A stretch of DNA of 64,000 nucleotides, from positions 325,971 through 389,970 of the forward strand of contig KQ965734.1 in the NCBI GenBank assembly GCA_001574975.1, read 5' to 3'. Each line of letters begins with the position of its first letter. Position 1 is the first letter of the stretch. Shown here piece by piece: positions 33,201 to 44,830 of the stretch. Under the pieces are notes generated by a model. It saw only the letters and a program-made list of their open reading frames with translations. It searched no databases and was not told where the DNA came from. Position numbers and translations under genes: made by a program. Origin of the DNA: Gonapodya prolifera JEL478 (lineage: Eukaryota; Monoblepharomycota; Monoblepharidomycetes; Monoblepharidales; Gonapodyaceae).

Positions 33201-34786
33201 TCATCTACGCTCAAAACGCCTCGCATCCGGTGAATAAAGCCTCTTCGGCTGCTCATACCGTCCTCCGTCGTCCCTCCTCCTGTCGCCATACCCATCCCTC
33301 GGTCGCTCGTCCCGCCTGTTCCGGTCATCTCGCCGTCCGTCGCCTCTACCGTACTCCTCCCTCCTTCCATCTCGGTCCTCGTGCCGCCTATCGGGTCGTG
33401 CCCTGTCCACCTCCCGACGCAACCTGTCCCGGTCGTCGTCCCTCCTCTCCGGCCTATCTCTCTGCCTGGTCGCATCTCGCCGATCGTCCTCCGAGTCTGA
33501 GTCGTGCCGACGCCGCCAAGGTGGTGAGTCCCGCCGTCTGGGCGATGCCGAATCTCGCCGAGGAGACTTGCGCGCGTCTGGAGACCTCTCGTCTCGATGC
33601 CACTTCGCATCTCGTCGCACGTCCTCCTCAGAGTCGGAGTCGTGTCGCCGCCGGCGTGGTGGTGAGTCCCGACGCTCGGACGATGAACGGTCTTTTCGGT
33701 AGTGGCTCGGAGATCGTTCCCGTGACCCGTCCCGTACTTTCTCACGCTCCCGCGCTTCCTTCTTCTCCTTCTTTCTGTGTTTCTTTTCCTCCTTCTCCCT
33801 CTTCCTTCTTCGCTTCCGCTCGGACTTGGTTTCAGAAGTTGAACTCTCATTTCCTTCCTCCTTGTCCCTCGCACTTGGTTTCCTCCTCCCGCCATTTGTG
33901 GCCTCGCCGACGGGAACGTAATCTCCTGTCCCGGCGTTCGCGGAACTGGACGCATTAGCGTCGGTATTTCGTCCGGGCACATGTTCGACCACTTGCTTGC
34001 CCAGATTGATGTCCAAATTCCTCAACCTGAAGAGGCAAGAGAGAGCGTGGTATTAACTCCTCGACTCTGCTCTTGGAGGGCATAATCGAACAACTCACCT
34101 TCCAAACCCAATCCCTTTCACCTTGGTCGCCTCCTGCTGTTTCACCAGCTCTGCGTCCATCGGATCCGCCTCGCCCTCCGCCTTGACAACCTTTTCCAAC
34201 TCCGCCTTGGAGATATTAGCGATCTTGGTAGGGTCCAGATGCTTCTTGGGTCCCTTGTACCCACTGCCCGCGCGCATCCCAACGTCGTCACAAAAGTCGT
34301 CAGTCGAGATGAAAAGTAGCTTGAAAGCAGCAGTGAATCACTCACAGCGCTTCCGCCAACGCCTCGGCCTCGGCCTCCTTGAACTTCCGCAGCTCGTCGG
34401 CTTCAATCTGCGACCGCGTCATGACCGCCGTCGACGACTCTTCTTTGGCGTACCATGTAAGGTCTGGAATTCAAAGTCGGCCCGGTACCGTAGTGATTGG
34501 GGATGGGGGGTTATGTAAAGGGGTGTTCATACTCTCTAATTTGATTCACCCGGCCATCAAAACCCACCTCTGTTCCTCTGCCATCTGCCGACTGGAGCTA
34601 GCAAAGAATGTCCCAGGTAGTTTTCTCGGTATTTGTCGTCCTGCGTCGAGCGGGTTTGGGAGAACGGTGATCGAACCTGCTTCGAGGTGACAGTGCACAG
34701 ACTGGCGAGCTCACCTTGACGTCTTCCCACTTGAACTGGTCTTGTCCTCCGCGAGTGCCGCCACGCGTTGGGTGGAAGATGGCCAT
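33201..34786 (-). CDS. MMTAG2-like protein with an RS/RD-rich tail
   Basis: Exons 34786-34715, 34640-34568, 34463-34346, 34263-34099 and 34026-33201 keep phase. Residues 1-55 (TRGGQDQFKWEDVK, RENYLGHSLLAPVGRW, then DLTWYAKEE) match the MMtag domain of human MMTAG2 (C1orf35). The next part (RSQIEADELRKFKEAEAEAL, then GYKGPKKH) matches that family's helical linker. The last 190 residues are Arg/Asp/Ser-rich (SPRRRDSPPWRRRHDSDSED is one of two near-identical repeats), as in splicing-associated proteins. Molecular role in any organism is poorly known; nuclear RNA processing is inferred from the tail. Two copies of a HDSDSE-containing unit at about 33490 and 33620 suggest internal duplication. Confidence 0.85.
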
Positions 34787-35286
34787 TAGACGTGTTGCGG
34801 ATTCAACCTTCCCTTGACTGCAAGGGCGACCACAGTCTGCCGCCACTCATTGAAAATAACTATCTCTTCCCTCTCAACGCACAAGTACATGTGCAGAAAA
34901 CTAGTCAGGAGATGCGGGCAGCCCATGAGTACGTGGGTGAGGACGAGCGCCAATATATTTGGATCCAATAATATATATATGGCGCTCGCAGTTTTAGCGG
35001 AGCTGAAAGTATATGTCATTCATCAAGATCACATCTTATCAAAGATCCGCATCTCCGATCTCCTACAGAAGGGTCAATCTGATGACTTAGTTTTTGTTAG
35101 GAGACCGCCATTTTTCGAGTGACAACGATCACAAGACTGCAAGGTGCAGATTTGTTGTGGCATTGCAATAAATGGATTCTTGGGGAACGTATGGCATCCA
35201 ACGCACCCCAGCACAAAGGAAGTGACTGATACATAAAACATCCCCCTTCGCCTCACCCCACCACCATCAGCATCACCATTTCCACC
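34787..35286. promoter_or_regulatory. Divergent intergenic region
   Basis: 500 bases between the MMTAG2-like start (minus) and the KAR5-like start (plus). A TATATATA run lies near 34972-34979. No gene or repeat seen. Confidence 0.4.
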
Positions 35287-38200
35287 ATGCCACTCCACCG
35301 CACGCACGCACACCACCATCTTCACATCGGTCTCCTGATCGTCACTTTGCTGACACCCCTTGCCACCTGCTGGTTCCGCTCGGCCTCTCCTTCGCCCCCT
35401 TTTAGCAACACCCCCATCCCTTCCTTCCACCTCGACCAGCCCGCAGACGATGGCATAGATCTCACTCTTGCTCTATCTCCGACCTTCGATGACGACACCG
35501 ACGAAAACCTCGTGGAACGGGCACTTTCCCGTCTCAACACACTGGAACTCCGTAAGGATGATGGGTGCTTCCACAGAGTCACAATAGCCATGAGAGCCGC
35601 CTGTGCTAGTGCTGAGCAGGACCATGATGAGGTGGGCTGTCTGTTAACTCAGGGGAAGATCCCCTAAAGCTCGGAGTGCGACTGACGTCATCACACGTTT
35701 TCGTCAGTCTCGCAAAGTCTCTCGTAGGTCCTTCCCACCTCATATTTCTTTCTCTCTCTATCTTACTAGTTGGTCCTAGTGGCCATCGCTTTCACATCGT
35801 GCGAAATGTCAACCGGCGGAGTCATTATGCCATCCCCCTGCACGGACACTCGGAACCCATCGCGGAAGTGCGTGCAAGCACTTGCAAGGACACCGCAGAT
35901 GTGGACAACGTATAGCGGGTGAGTGTGTCGTTTTGGTGTGGCGGTAGTTGGGGGGGAGGGGGGGCAGTAGACTGATTTTGAGCTTTGCAGATACCTTCGT
36001 GATGTAGTTCAAATGTGAGACGACAGAGTGGGACAACTGACGACAAGATAGTGGGCTCATCTAACGTTGGTACTTTCCGTGCAATCAGCTGCGCCGCACT
36101 CCGACACCCCGTTGAACGAGGTTCGTATCTATCATCTCCAATCCTCTCCCCACATTCACAACACCTGTCCCACCCGACGTAGCCCTCCTCGCCCAACTTC
36201 ACGCCAACCTAACCCTCCTAACCCTCTCCACACGTGCCCTCCTCCGCTCGCACCACGCCCGCCTGCGCGTCCTCGTTCGTGACGAGGCGACCCGGGTCGA
36301 AGATGCCGTAAAGGGCGTCGCGAGAGTCCAGCAGGCGACACGAGACGCGGTTGAGAGCGTCCGTAGGGAGACCGAACGTGCGGCGGGGGATGTGCGACGG
36401 GGGTTTGAGGAGTCGGGGCAGGTACGTGTTGTTTGAGGGGGGTGAAGTTTTTTATTTCACCGTGCCGCGGTGTTCACACCCCCATCATGCAGTCCCTCAC
36501 AGCCCTCACATCCCGCCTCGCTTCCGCAACCGACCTGATCCATGCGCTTTCCGACGCGCAGACGCGGGTTGCCCAAGCGGTGGACAAGGCCGGTAGGGCG
36601 GCGGAGGCGTACGCGGAGAGGGCCGAGAAGAAGGCGGGGGAGGTAGACGAGGTGAGATGGCGTGGCGGCGGGGGAGGGGAGGGGCTGCTTCGTTGGGCTG
36701 GGGAAATCGAGGGTGGAGAGGAACGTTAGCTGATCCCCGCAAAAAGACCTTGACAGCCCTGCACGCCCGCGCGGCGACGACGAGCGACGAGATTTCCAAG
36801 TGGGCTTCTGAGCAAGGCGCGCTCGTGAGGGACATTTTGGTGAGTTTTTGCGGTTGTGGGTCGTAAACCCTACCCTGTCCGTCGATTCCGCCTTTCCCAA
36901 CCTTCTTCCCGCCCCCCCTCCACGCCCACCACGATCAGGATTCCGCCCGCGCTACGCACGCGGCCCACACCGCCGCCGTGGCTGACCTGGACGCGCTGTG
37001 GAAGGCCCAGATCGAGGCGCAGAAGCGGGCCGCCGAGGACGCGCGCAAGGCCGAGGTTGGTCCTTCTTTTTCCTCACTTGGTTGGAGTTTTGTGTGACAT
37101 GAGCCTTTTGCCGAACCATCCACTCCATCCCGTGCCCCCCCCCCCTCCCCTCCCCGGACAAAAAACACAGGCCCACCACGCCGCCCTCGCAACCCACTGG
37201 ACAGACCTCTCTCTTCGCGCGCGCGAGGATTTCGCGGCGCTGCGTGACGCCATGGCGGGGGAGGCCGAGGCCCTCGTTGGGGCCGCGAGGGAGGCACGGA
37301 GGGCGAAAGAGGGGTGGGGGTGGGGGTGGGGATGGGGTGTGTGGGAGTTGATGGGTGGTGGTGGTGGTGAGTAGGGTGGCGGGTTTAGGGGGGGGAAATG
37401 GTGGGAATGAAGCTCATGGTGGTTTGGTTTTTTTGGGGGGGTTTAGGACCCTCGTGGACTGCAGTAACGGTGGCGGCGGGTTTGGCGGTTGTGGGAGTTT
37501 TGGGCGGGGCTGAGGGTGGAACGGGTGGAAAGTGGGGGGGGTGCGGTGAGTTTTTGGCAAGGCGGGACGGGACGGGAATGGTGGACGCGTGGCTGATCTT
37601 GTGCAAAACCTCCGATTTTTCGATTTCGACCGGCTTCTGACCAACCCTGCGACTTTCGCCCGACGTCTGGTCACGACATGAAATCTGCACGCTTTTCCTC
37701 ACTTCGTGATGTCGAACCAACTTGCACTTTCTCACCCCTCCTCGCTCATGTCCTCATCTCCAACTCTCGGCAACTGTACTGCTGAACCTCATTTCGTGAT
37801 CTTCAACCTCCATTCGTGATCTTCAATCAACCTTTACTCTCTTCTCACCTCGCTCACGTTCTTACCTCCAACCCTCGGCAACTGAATTGCTCGTCGCTCG
37901 ACCTCACTTCGTGACCTTCGACCGATCTACATACTCTCCTCGCGACCTGATCTCCAACCCCACCCCCCCACCCACCCACCACCTTCAACAGCAGCCTTCC
38001 TCCTGACCCTCGGCACACAAGTCTACCAAACACCCACCCTCTTCACACTCTACTCATCTCTCGGACCCGCCTTTGCGTCCGGTATCGCAGCGTGGATTTC
38101 CGTATCGTGCGCAAATGCTGCACGGGCTGCACGAGGTGTTTGGGGTGAAGCGAGGGAGTGGGAGTGGGATAGGAGGGTGTCGCGGATCGAAGCGAGGCTG

Positions 38201-38401
38201 CAGAGGGTTGTGGAGGTCGTGGAGCGGATGGAGGCGAGGCGGCGGAAGAGGGATGATGGTGGTGGTGGTGGTGGCGAGGGAGAGAGAGGGGAGGGACCAG
38301 GAGCAGGAGCAAGGGCAGGTGGGGGAGAGGAGGAAGTGCCTGGAGATGGGGACTCGAGGAGAGTGGGAAAGGCGAGGGCGAGGCGGGGGAGACGGGAATG
38401 A
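35287..38401 (+). CDS. KAR5/GEX1/Brambleberry-type nuclear fusion protein
   Basis: Exons 35287-35631, 35770-35918, 35991-36014, 36089-36120, 36183-36421, 36493-36651, 36747-36839, 36939-37055, 37171-37366, 37447-37545 and 37992-38401 keep phase, 620 residues. A signal peptide (LLIVTLLTPLATC) leads a Cys-containing ectodomain with GCFHR, SCEMSTGGV, CVQALARTPQMW and WTTYSG, the hallmarks of KAR5 (yeast), Tht1 (fission yeast), Brambleberry (fish) and GEX1 (plants). A coiled coil of about 270 residues follows, then two hydrophobic segments (TAVTVAAGLAVVGVLGG and SLGPAFASGIAAWI) and an Arg/Gly tail. These proteins fuse nuclear envelopes at karyogamy, from the perinuclear space. The exon 2 start is the least certain boundary; another acceptor at about 35707 exists. 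Confidence 0.85.
37697..37985 (+). repeat. Diverged tandem repeat in a KAR5 intron
   Basis: The 446-base last intron contains three units starting near 37697, 37787 and 37902, each opening with CCTCA(C/T)TTCGTGA and containing TCTCGGCAACTG or a variant. Spacing is 90 and 115 bases. This explains the unusual intron length. Confidence 0.7.
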
Positions 38402-38634
38402 TGTACAGCACTGGGAGGAAAGAGTTTGAGTACGTGGTGTTTGGCAAGTGATGTAACAGGCATCTATTTGAGACTGGTTTACAATGGAACCGACTGCGTT
38501 TTCGATATATTTGCGTGGAAAGTAAGAACAACATGATGAGGCAAATTCCAAATGAGAATAGATGGACCGTGCATATCTTCGCTTTCATACGGCTGCTTTG
38601 GCCACAGTCCTTCCTTCCTCTGCGTCTGTCCACG

Positions 38635-41600
38635 ATGACCGAGTCGACCGCACGCGCAGGCGCAGCAGCAGCAGGAGGTGGCGGTGGCAGAGGTGGCGCA
38701 GGCGGACGCGCGGTGCTGGGAAAGCGCGAGCGGGCGGGCGACGACGACGGCGACACAGGGGCGAGAGAGCGCGGAGATGAGGGGGAGGGCGAGCAGAGGG
38801 TGGAGACGATTCTCAGGGTCAAGAGGAAGAAGAGCGAGATGGCAATGGACAGGCTCGGTGGGTGCGAGGGGGGAGGGAGTGGGGGGAGGGGTGGAAGAAG
38901 GGTGAAGAAGTGTGGAAAGTGGCGGTGAGGCGTGGGAACGAAGCGGGCAGCGTACAGATGCAATGAGGGAGAGCACTTTACGTGCGGCGTGTGCTGTCTA
39001 ACGTCTGCGTTACTCTCTTCACCTGTCTTCACGTGTCTTACTCTGCAATCATTCCACCTCGCTCTTCTCTGTTCTCTCCCCACCTCCTTCTCCTACACTC
39101 CCTCCCCTGCCACCCACCACTACCACTCACCCCACTTCCCCACATCCCCACACCAAGTCTTCTCCCCCCTCCCCGCCCTCTCCGCTGCGCCCTCCCACTT
39201 CAAGCTCTTCCACACCCTCCCCGCCTCCTCGCCCCTCCTGCACCCAACTGCCGCCCGCCACCTCTCCGACTCCCTTCCCCGGCGCCCGTCCTCCCTTTCT
39301 TCCTCCTCGTCCTCGTCCCACACCACTCTACCCGCTGCCCAGCTCCTCCCGCCAACACCTTCCTCGGACACGCTCAAGGCTTCACGCGTCCAGAAGCGCA
39401 TCGACGCGTCGAAGGAGGCAAGGTACAGAGCCGTCAGGAGGAACAGGCTGCTTGTTGACGATGGCGATGGCGATGGCGATGACGGTGACGCGAGGGAAGA
39501 GGACGAGCTGGACGGGAACGGCGAGAGTCGAGGACGTGGCGTGAATGGGGTGAATGGCGCGGATGGCGCGGATGGTGCGAATGCCGAGAGTCGCAAAAGT
39601 GGGGTGAATGGCGCGAATGGGCTGAATCCGGTGAATGGCGCGAATGGGGTGAATGGCGAGAGTCGCGTGAATGGGTCCAGTCTCCCAAGTGAAACTGTGG
39701 GAACCGGGTCCGGCACTGCTGCCGGCAGTGTCACTGCCAAAGCCAAACCAAGCACACCAAAACCCAAGCCCAAGACGGCCTTCATCGACATTGTCGATAT
39801 CGTCCGCGAGGCCAGACCTGCACCGTCCTCTCTCGCGTCCAGCACTGCTACCGGCACGGGTGCCGCCGCTGGAAATGGCACTCACGGCACTCACGGCACT
39901 CACGCCTCCTCGTCCCGCGCATCCCGTCCGGCCCGCCCACCTCGCCCAAGTATCGACGGCGGTTCAGTCCCGCGTCTTCCCGACGGGCCCGGTCCAGGTC
40001 CTGGTGGCGCAAGACGTGAGGATTCGGACGACGAGGATGAGGATACGGATGAGGATGGGCAGCGTGAGTTGCGTGGCGCGAGTGTGGTGAGAGTGGGGGT
40101 GGGGTTCGCCAGGTCAGGGAGCGGTTGACGATAAGTCGTGCGAGAGAGAGAGGGAGAGAGGGAGAGGTTGGGTGTGTGCGTGGTTGGGGCAGGATCGGGC
40201 GGAAGTCGCGTGAGAGGTGTCGTGCTCATGCGGGCGAGAGCGAGGACAAGGCGGTTTTGTGCGAGGAGGATCCTGTTGATGCCACGTAAGGGTGGTCATG
40301 TGCATGTGCATGTGTGGATCTGGACGTGGACGTGTACGTGAACGGTAACCAGGTCCTGACGGGACCGGAGACTGCTCTGGAGAGTATGCGAGTCGTGCCC
40401 GGGTCGAGGTCCGTTGCGAAAGTGGGTCGATGCGCCGTTCGTGGCGACCACGTCGGGCAACGCGTGTGCTTGGACTCATACAGGGTATCCGTGTCGTTGG
40501 GTACGAGCACGATGACGGCCTCCCGACTGGCATGATGTGCACGCGAGCCTGCCCGCGCGTGGTGCATATTCGAGCTCTGGTGCAAGGGTTGACTGCGGAC
40601 TGCGGACTGGCGAGGTGGAGGAGGAGGTACTTCCAGAAACTCACCCTCACACCGTCCCCCACCCCCACCCCCACCCTCTCCGTGACAGCCCCCCGGGCTC
40701 CGGCCATGGACCCCATGTCGACCTACCTCGCCATGGTGGCCGACCACATGGCATCTCTTTCTCTCAACCCAACCTCCACCACCCGCACCTCGTCCGCCTC
40801 CGCCCATCCGCCCCGCCCTGGCCGCGCCATCCCGGACCCCATGCTGCGCTCGCCGCCCAAGATTGCGCGCGCGCGGGATCTGAAGCGCGAGGAGGAGGAG
40901 CGCCGTAGATTGGAGGAGGAGAAGAAGAGACAAGAGCAGCAGAAGCAGCAGCAGGAGCAGAAGCAGGAGGAGGAGGATGACGAGTATGTGGTGGATATCT
41001 ACTGCGCCGTCGGTGTCACTGGGGCTCCCGGCGGCGCAGGAGCGGGAACGGAGGGTGCGGGTGCGGGTGGTGAGGCGGCGGATCGGGAAGGGTGGGGCAC
41101 GTGGGCGGAAGTGTGAGTTTGCTCGTCTGGTGGTGGGAAAGGCTAGGGTGAACGCACCAAAGAGCCATGTGCTGACCTCCCCATCCACCCTGTGTCGGGA
41201 CAGGTTATGGTCCGACGCGATCTTGGCGGGCGAGGTGTCGTCGAGCGATGAGGATGCAGAGGATGATGAGGACTCGAATGGTATGTGCGTGTGTGTGGGG
41301 GGGGGGATTAGGGGTGCGCTGGTTGTTGACGTACACGAACCCCTTAAACCCGACCGCGCCCCACCCTGCGCCGCGCCACCGCATTTAGCTGAATCGCACT
41401 ACGCCAACTCGTACCCCGACGAAGACGCGTACCCGTCGTCGCTCGACGGGCTCGAAGACGACCGCGTTAGTGAGCATGACGGAGAGGAGGACGTGAGCCT
41501 GACCGGGTTGCGAGGTCCGCGGGCCATGCGGCGCGTCGTGAACGGGTTGAGAGAGATTGGGCTTGGTCGGGCTGTAGGAGGGGTGGGTGGAGAGGGGGAA

Positions 41601-41735
41601 GATGGGGTGGACGGGGTGGACGGGGTGGATGGGGACGATGGAGATGATGAGGATGAGGATGACGAGGATGATATGGATGGGGAGGATGAGGATGAGGATG
41701 ATGAGGATGATGGGATGAGTGACGGGTGGTATTGA
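38635..41735 (+). CDS. Iwr1/SLC7A6OS-like RNA polymerase II nuclear import factor
   Basis: Exons 38635-38857, 39158-40063, 40689-41112, 41204-41280 and 41389-41735 keep phase, 658 residues. The Iwr1 family hallmarks are split over distant exons: ILRVKRKK (exon 1), VVDIYC (exon 3), and DSNAESHYANSYPDEDAY (exons 4-5), which matches the yeast and human DSNAEDYY-NDYPDE core. Iwr1 binds RNA polymerase II in the cytoplasm and directs its import through an N-terminal nuclear signal (KRKK here). The long middle is Ser-rich with a (V/A)NG-repeat tract encoded at 39536-39700, and the C-terminus is a 50-residue run of Asp/Glu/Gly. Both low-complexity parts far exceed the usual length. A 5-EEE/KKRQEQQ helix sits before the core. 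Confidence 0.85.
39536..39700 (+). repeat. Coding GTGAATGGCGCG-type microrepeat
   Basis: Imperfect 9- to 12-base units (GTGAATGGCGCGAATGG and variants) encode VNG/ANG/ADG steps inside Iwr1 exon 2. Likely prone to slippage. Confidence 0.8.
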
Positions 41736-41849
41736 AGGTTTCAACTGTAGTGTGATGAGAGGTGGGTCGGGTCGTGTGTGGTTAGGTTGTGTGAGAAGAA
41801 AGCCGTGTAATTAATTGCCATTTTGTTTAGATATACACTGAGTTGTTAT

Positions 41850-42064
41850 TAGGGACCTTGCGCAAAATATCATTCGGCACTTTTCACTGATGTCAAACAA
41901 TTTGCCAAGACGCAGGGTGAGAAATTTGGGAATGAGGATGAATTCGAATATGTTTTAATTAATAGTTTAGAGTATACTGGATGAAGCTGCTGCTTTAATG
42001 GAGGAGAATAACTATTTTTTACATGAGTGAAGATAGCTGAAGGAAATTCTGCGCAAGGTCCCTA
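41850..42064. mobile_element. MITE-like element, 215 bases
   Basis: The left end reads TAGGGACCTTGCGCA and the right end is its exact inverted complement, TGCGCAAGGTCCCTA. Flanks TTGTTAT (left) and TTGTTGT (right) could be a 7-base target duplication with one change, or TTGTT as 5 bases. The interior is AT-rich with no coding sequence. A non-autonomous DNA transposon is the simplest reading; superfamily not assigned. Confidence 0.75.
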
Positions 42065-42349
42065 TTGTTGTACCAGAAATATATGCTGTAGCAGGAGAAC
42101 CGTGCACGACCGCAGAAGTGCACTGTCACTAAAAACAGATTACGCTGGGACAATATCTGACGGGCTCGTAACGTCGTTGCACACCGCGAGGTTCCACCCC
42201 ACCGAAAGGACCACGCACTCCCAAGCGTCATTGTCCCTCAGGGGATGTCAGCCTCGTTAAACCAGGTTTGCACGCGCCCTAGGCATGTAACACATATTAA
42301 GATTTCGAACTAAGGAGAGAAGACTGGAAAGATTTGAGTCAGAGTGGAA

Positions 42350-44830
42350 AGTCACTTGAGTGGAAGGCAATAGAACTCACAAGACGTTGAAAATGGCAAA
42401 GGTGAAAACGGTAAAGGGTTCTTCCGGCTGAAGTGGCCAGGGCAAAGGGATCGGTCGCGACCTTGGATGAAAAGGGCGTTCGCGTAGAGGAAACGGTAGA
42501 GGATATTTCTCACCATGTTGATGTCTTGGTTCCAGATCCGCTTGCACCCATGAGTCGCGCATGATCTAGACAACAAAGAAAATATTAATTTACTTGAAAA
42601 AAGATTAAGAAAGCATGTCATTGAAACTCACCGCACGCCCCAAAGCTTCTGTTTGGTCCCTTGCTCATTTGGGAAATACTAGTGGCACCGCGACACACCT
42701 GACTGGTCCTCAACTCAGTCACCAGGACCACCGTCACACCTGCCAAGATGAACATTCTCCAAATAAGCTTATTGGGGCTTGGAGGATGTCTGCGTCTTGA
42801 CAGGTTGAAGACAGCGGCACCCCAGGCAATGACGCTCTTGGAAGGGTTCTTGCCACAAGTGAAGCAACGCACCATGAGGGCCAGTGCGTGCTGTTGGCCA
42901 GCTTTTAACTTAAAACAAAGTCTGGAAAGGAGACAGAATCAGGTTAGTGCTACACAACCTAGGTGAGCTACACAAGCCTGTAATCTGCAGGAACATGTAT
43001 GTGTGATCAAATATACATAACAAGTTGCAATGTGCATGGAACTCACCTCCAGGAACATAATGCCAAACTTAGGGCATGTCCTGCAGGTGTGCACATCTAA
43101 ACCTGCAGCCACAGTAGTGGCACAGCAGTATACCCAACACTCATACTACTTTATATATTCCACATTAGTGGATGTCAGTGTGACAGTTAGGTTGACATGT
43201 CATCAGACATGAAATGGGGACAACTTACTTCTTCCACCAGTGCTTCCAATAGAATTCCAACATTGTGCCCAGATGTTGGAGGAAGTATGCAAGGTACTGA
43301 TTTTGGCACAGTGGGTCTGCAGTCTTGAACGACAGCATTCCCATGTTGATCTTTTGGATGGCATGGTCCTTGTCTATCCCCTTCTGTTGTAAGGTCCTGG
43401 AAGAATGAGAAATAATTATTTCCTTGTCATGTTTTACAAAGCAAGAAGTAGAGAGACTCACTGTGCACTGTTGAACTTGGCTTTGTCATGATACTTCCAA
43501 GTACTGAACTTGCTGAAACTCATTGGCAGCCACAAGTCATCACAAGGTTAGAGGTAAGGGCATGGGTTGTTTGAGTGGAAAGGAACCTTGACCAATGTGT
43601 GGACCATGACCTTGTTGCACCTGGGATCACACAAGCCCACATGACAGCCCCATAGGTCACGTAGATGAAGGGGACATTAGAGGTAGTTCTGCAGGGTCAG
43701 GGGTTTGCCACTAGCAATGGGTTTCCACATGGGAATGCAGAGACTGTACCTGTTGGTACGGATACTGCAATGGTAAGAAAACTTTGTTGGTGAGAATACA
43801 CACACAAAAGCAAAGAACATGGCTTACCTAAGAGCAAACTTGTGGCTGTGGGTCTCAAACTGCTGAAAGTTGAAGAAATTGGTCCACATCTACATGGACA
43901 ACTGCGCATTGATGGTGGCAGCAGTGGGGATAGGAGTTGGTTGGATATTTTGCCAGATGCCATTATGGGGATGAGGATGTCCAGCTGGAGTGCAGTGGCT
44001 CTTCATGGTTTTGGGCAGGGCAATCACTTTGTAGAAGCTGTGCAAAGAGAAGTTGGGCATGCGGACTTGCATGTCAGCCATTGGAAGTACCACAAAGAAC
44101 TTTCACATGCCCCTAACATCAAAGTGCTCATCCAGATGCATTTGGATGGCAAAAAGAGCTGGAATGAGTTCCTGCCAACGGGCTTGAGGATCTTGCGCAA
44201 GATGTCCCAGCCACCAAAGACCAACTTGATAAAGTTGTACTCCTTGTAAAGCTTGTGGTAGATGCTCTGGAAGAGGGTGACATGGTTGTGTACTTGGCAT
44301 TTTCCAGGCATTCTTGATGTACCTCAAGACATGAGGTGTAAGTGAGAACAGTTTGCAGTCTGCAGAAGATGACCAAAAAAGTTATGTCAAAGATAAATGC
44401 AGGCTGCCATGTCACACAAACCTCACCTTTGAAAACAGAGTGGAAGGTGTGGCCACCAAAGAAGATCACCATCCTCTTGGTGAACACAATGCGTTGTTGC
44501 CCAGTGCTGCCATTCACCTGAGCAAAGACAACCCACACAAGCATGGAGCACAGACTGTGTATTTGCCCTGAGAATGTGCACCAACACATGGTCTCAATGT
44601 TGGTGGCAAGTTTGTTGCACATTGATGCCAAGATTGCTGTGAGACCTGGGAATGATTGGATGTGAGAAATTGCAAAGACAATGACACAATGAGATATCTC
44701 ACAGTCCATGTTTACATAAGGCAGGTCCCCAGGGCATTGTGGGTAGTAGTGGAGGTTCATCCAGCAGTGGAGATCCACATTGAGTGACCTTTTGCTTGCA
44801 AGGATTGGGGGAATTTGATTTTCTTGTGAC
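42350..44830 (-). pseudogene. Degraded Fanzor-type (eukaryotic TnpB-like) nuclease gene
   Basis: Minus-strand pieces follow the Fanzor order: a segment near 44070-43990 (FVVLPMADMQVRMPNFSLHS), NFFNFQQFETHSHKFALR near 43870-43815, GLCDPRCNKVMV near 43650 (RuvC-I Asp, with R where DPG is usual), FSKFSTWKYHDKAKFNSA near 43500, a helical ADPLCQNQYLAYFLQ block at 43320-43250, SVIAWGAAVFN near 42840, TELRTSQVC near 42740, and after an intron CATHGCKRIWNQDINMVRN at 42560-42500 (zinc ribbon and RuvC-III Asp). Fanzors are RNA-guided nucleases carried by eukaryotic transposons. Frames are broken in more than one place and some zinc ligands are missing, so it is probably inactive. The intron between the helical block and SVIAW contains a repeat copy (42948-43200). 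Confidence 0.75.
42948..43200 (+). repeat. Repeat family R, copy 1 (intron of the Fanzor gene)
   Basis: About 250 bases beginning GTGCTACACAACCTAGGTGA and ending GTGGATGTCAGTGTGAC. It lies inside an intron (donor GTAAGTTG near 43228, acceptor CTTTCCAG near 42927). Copy 2 at 46998-47240 is its inverted complement with about 85-90% identity by eye. Confidence 0.8.

Noticed and set aside
36205-36230. Telomere-like CCTAACCCTCCTAACCCT
   Set aside because: Only two units and it lies inside the KAR5 coding exon, reading sensibly as Leu-rich helix.
38043-39083. Minus-strand 346-residue Pro/Ser-rich frame
   Set aside because: It is antisense to the KAR5 last exon and the Iwr1 first exon and is made of low-complexity sequence.
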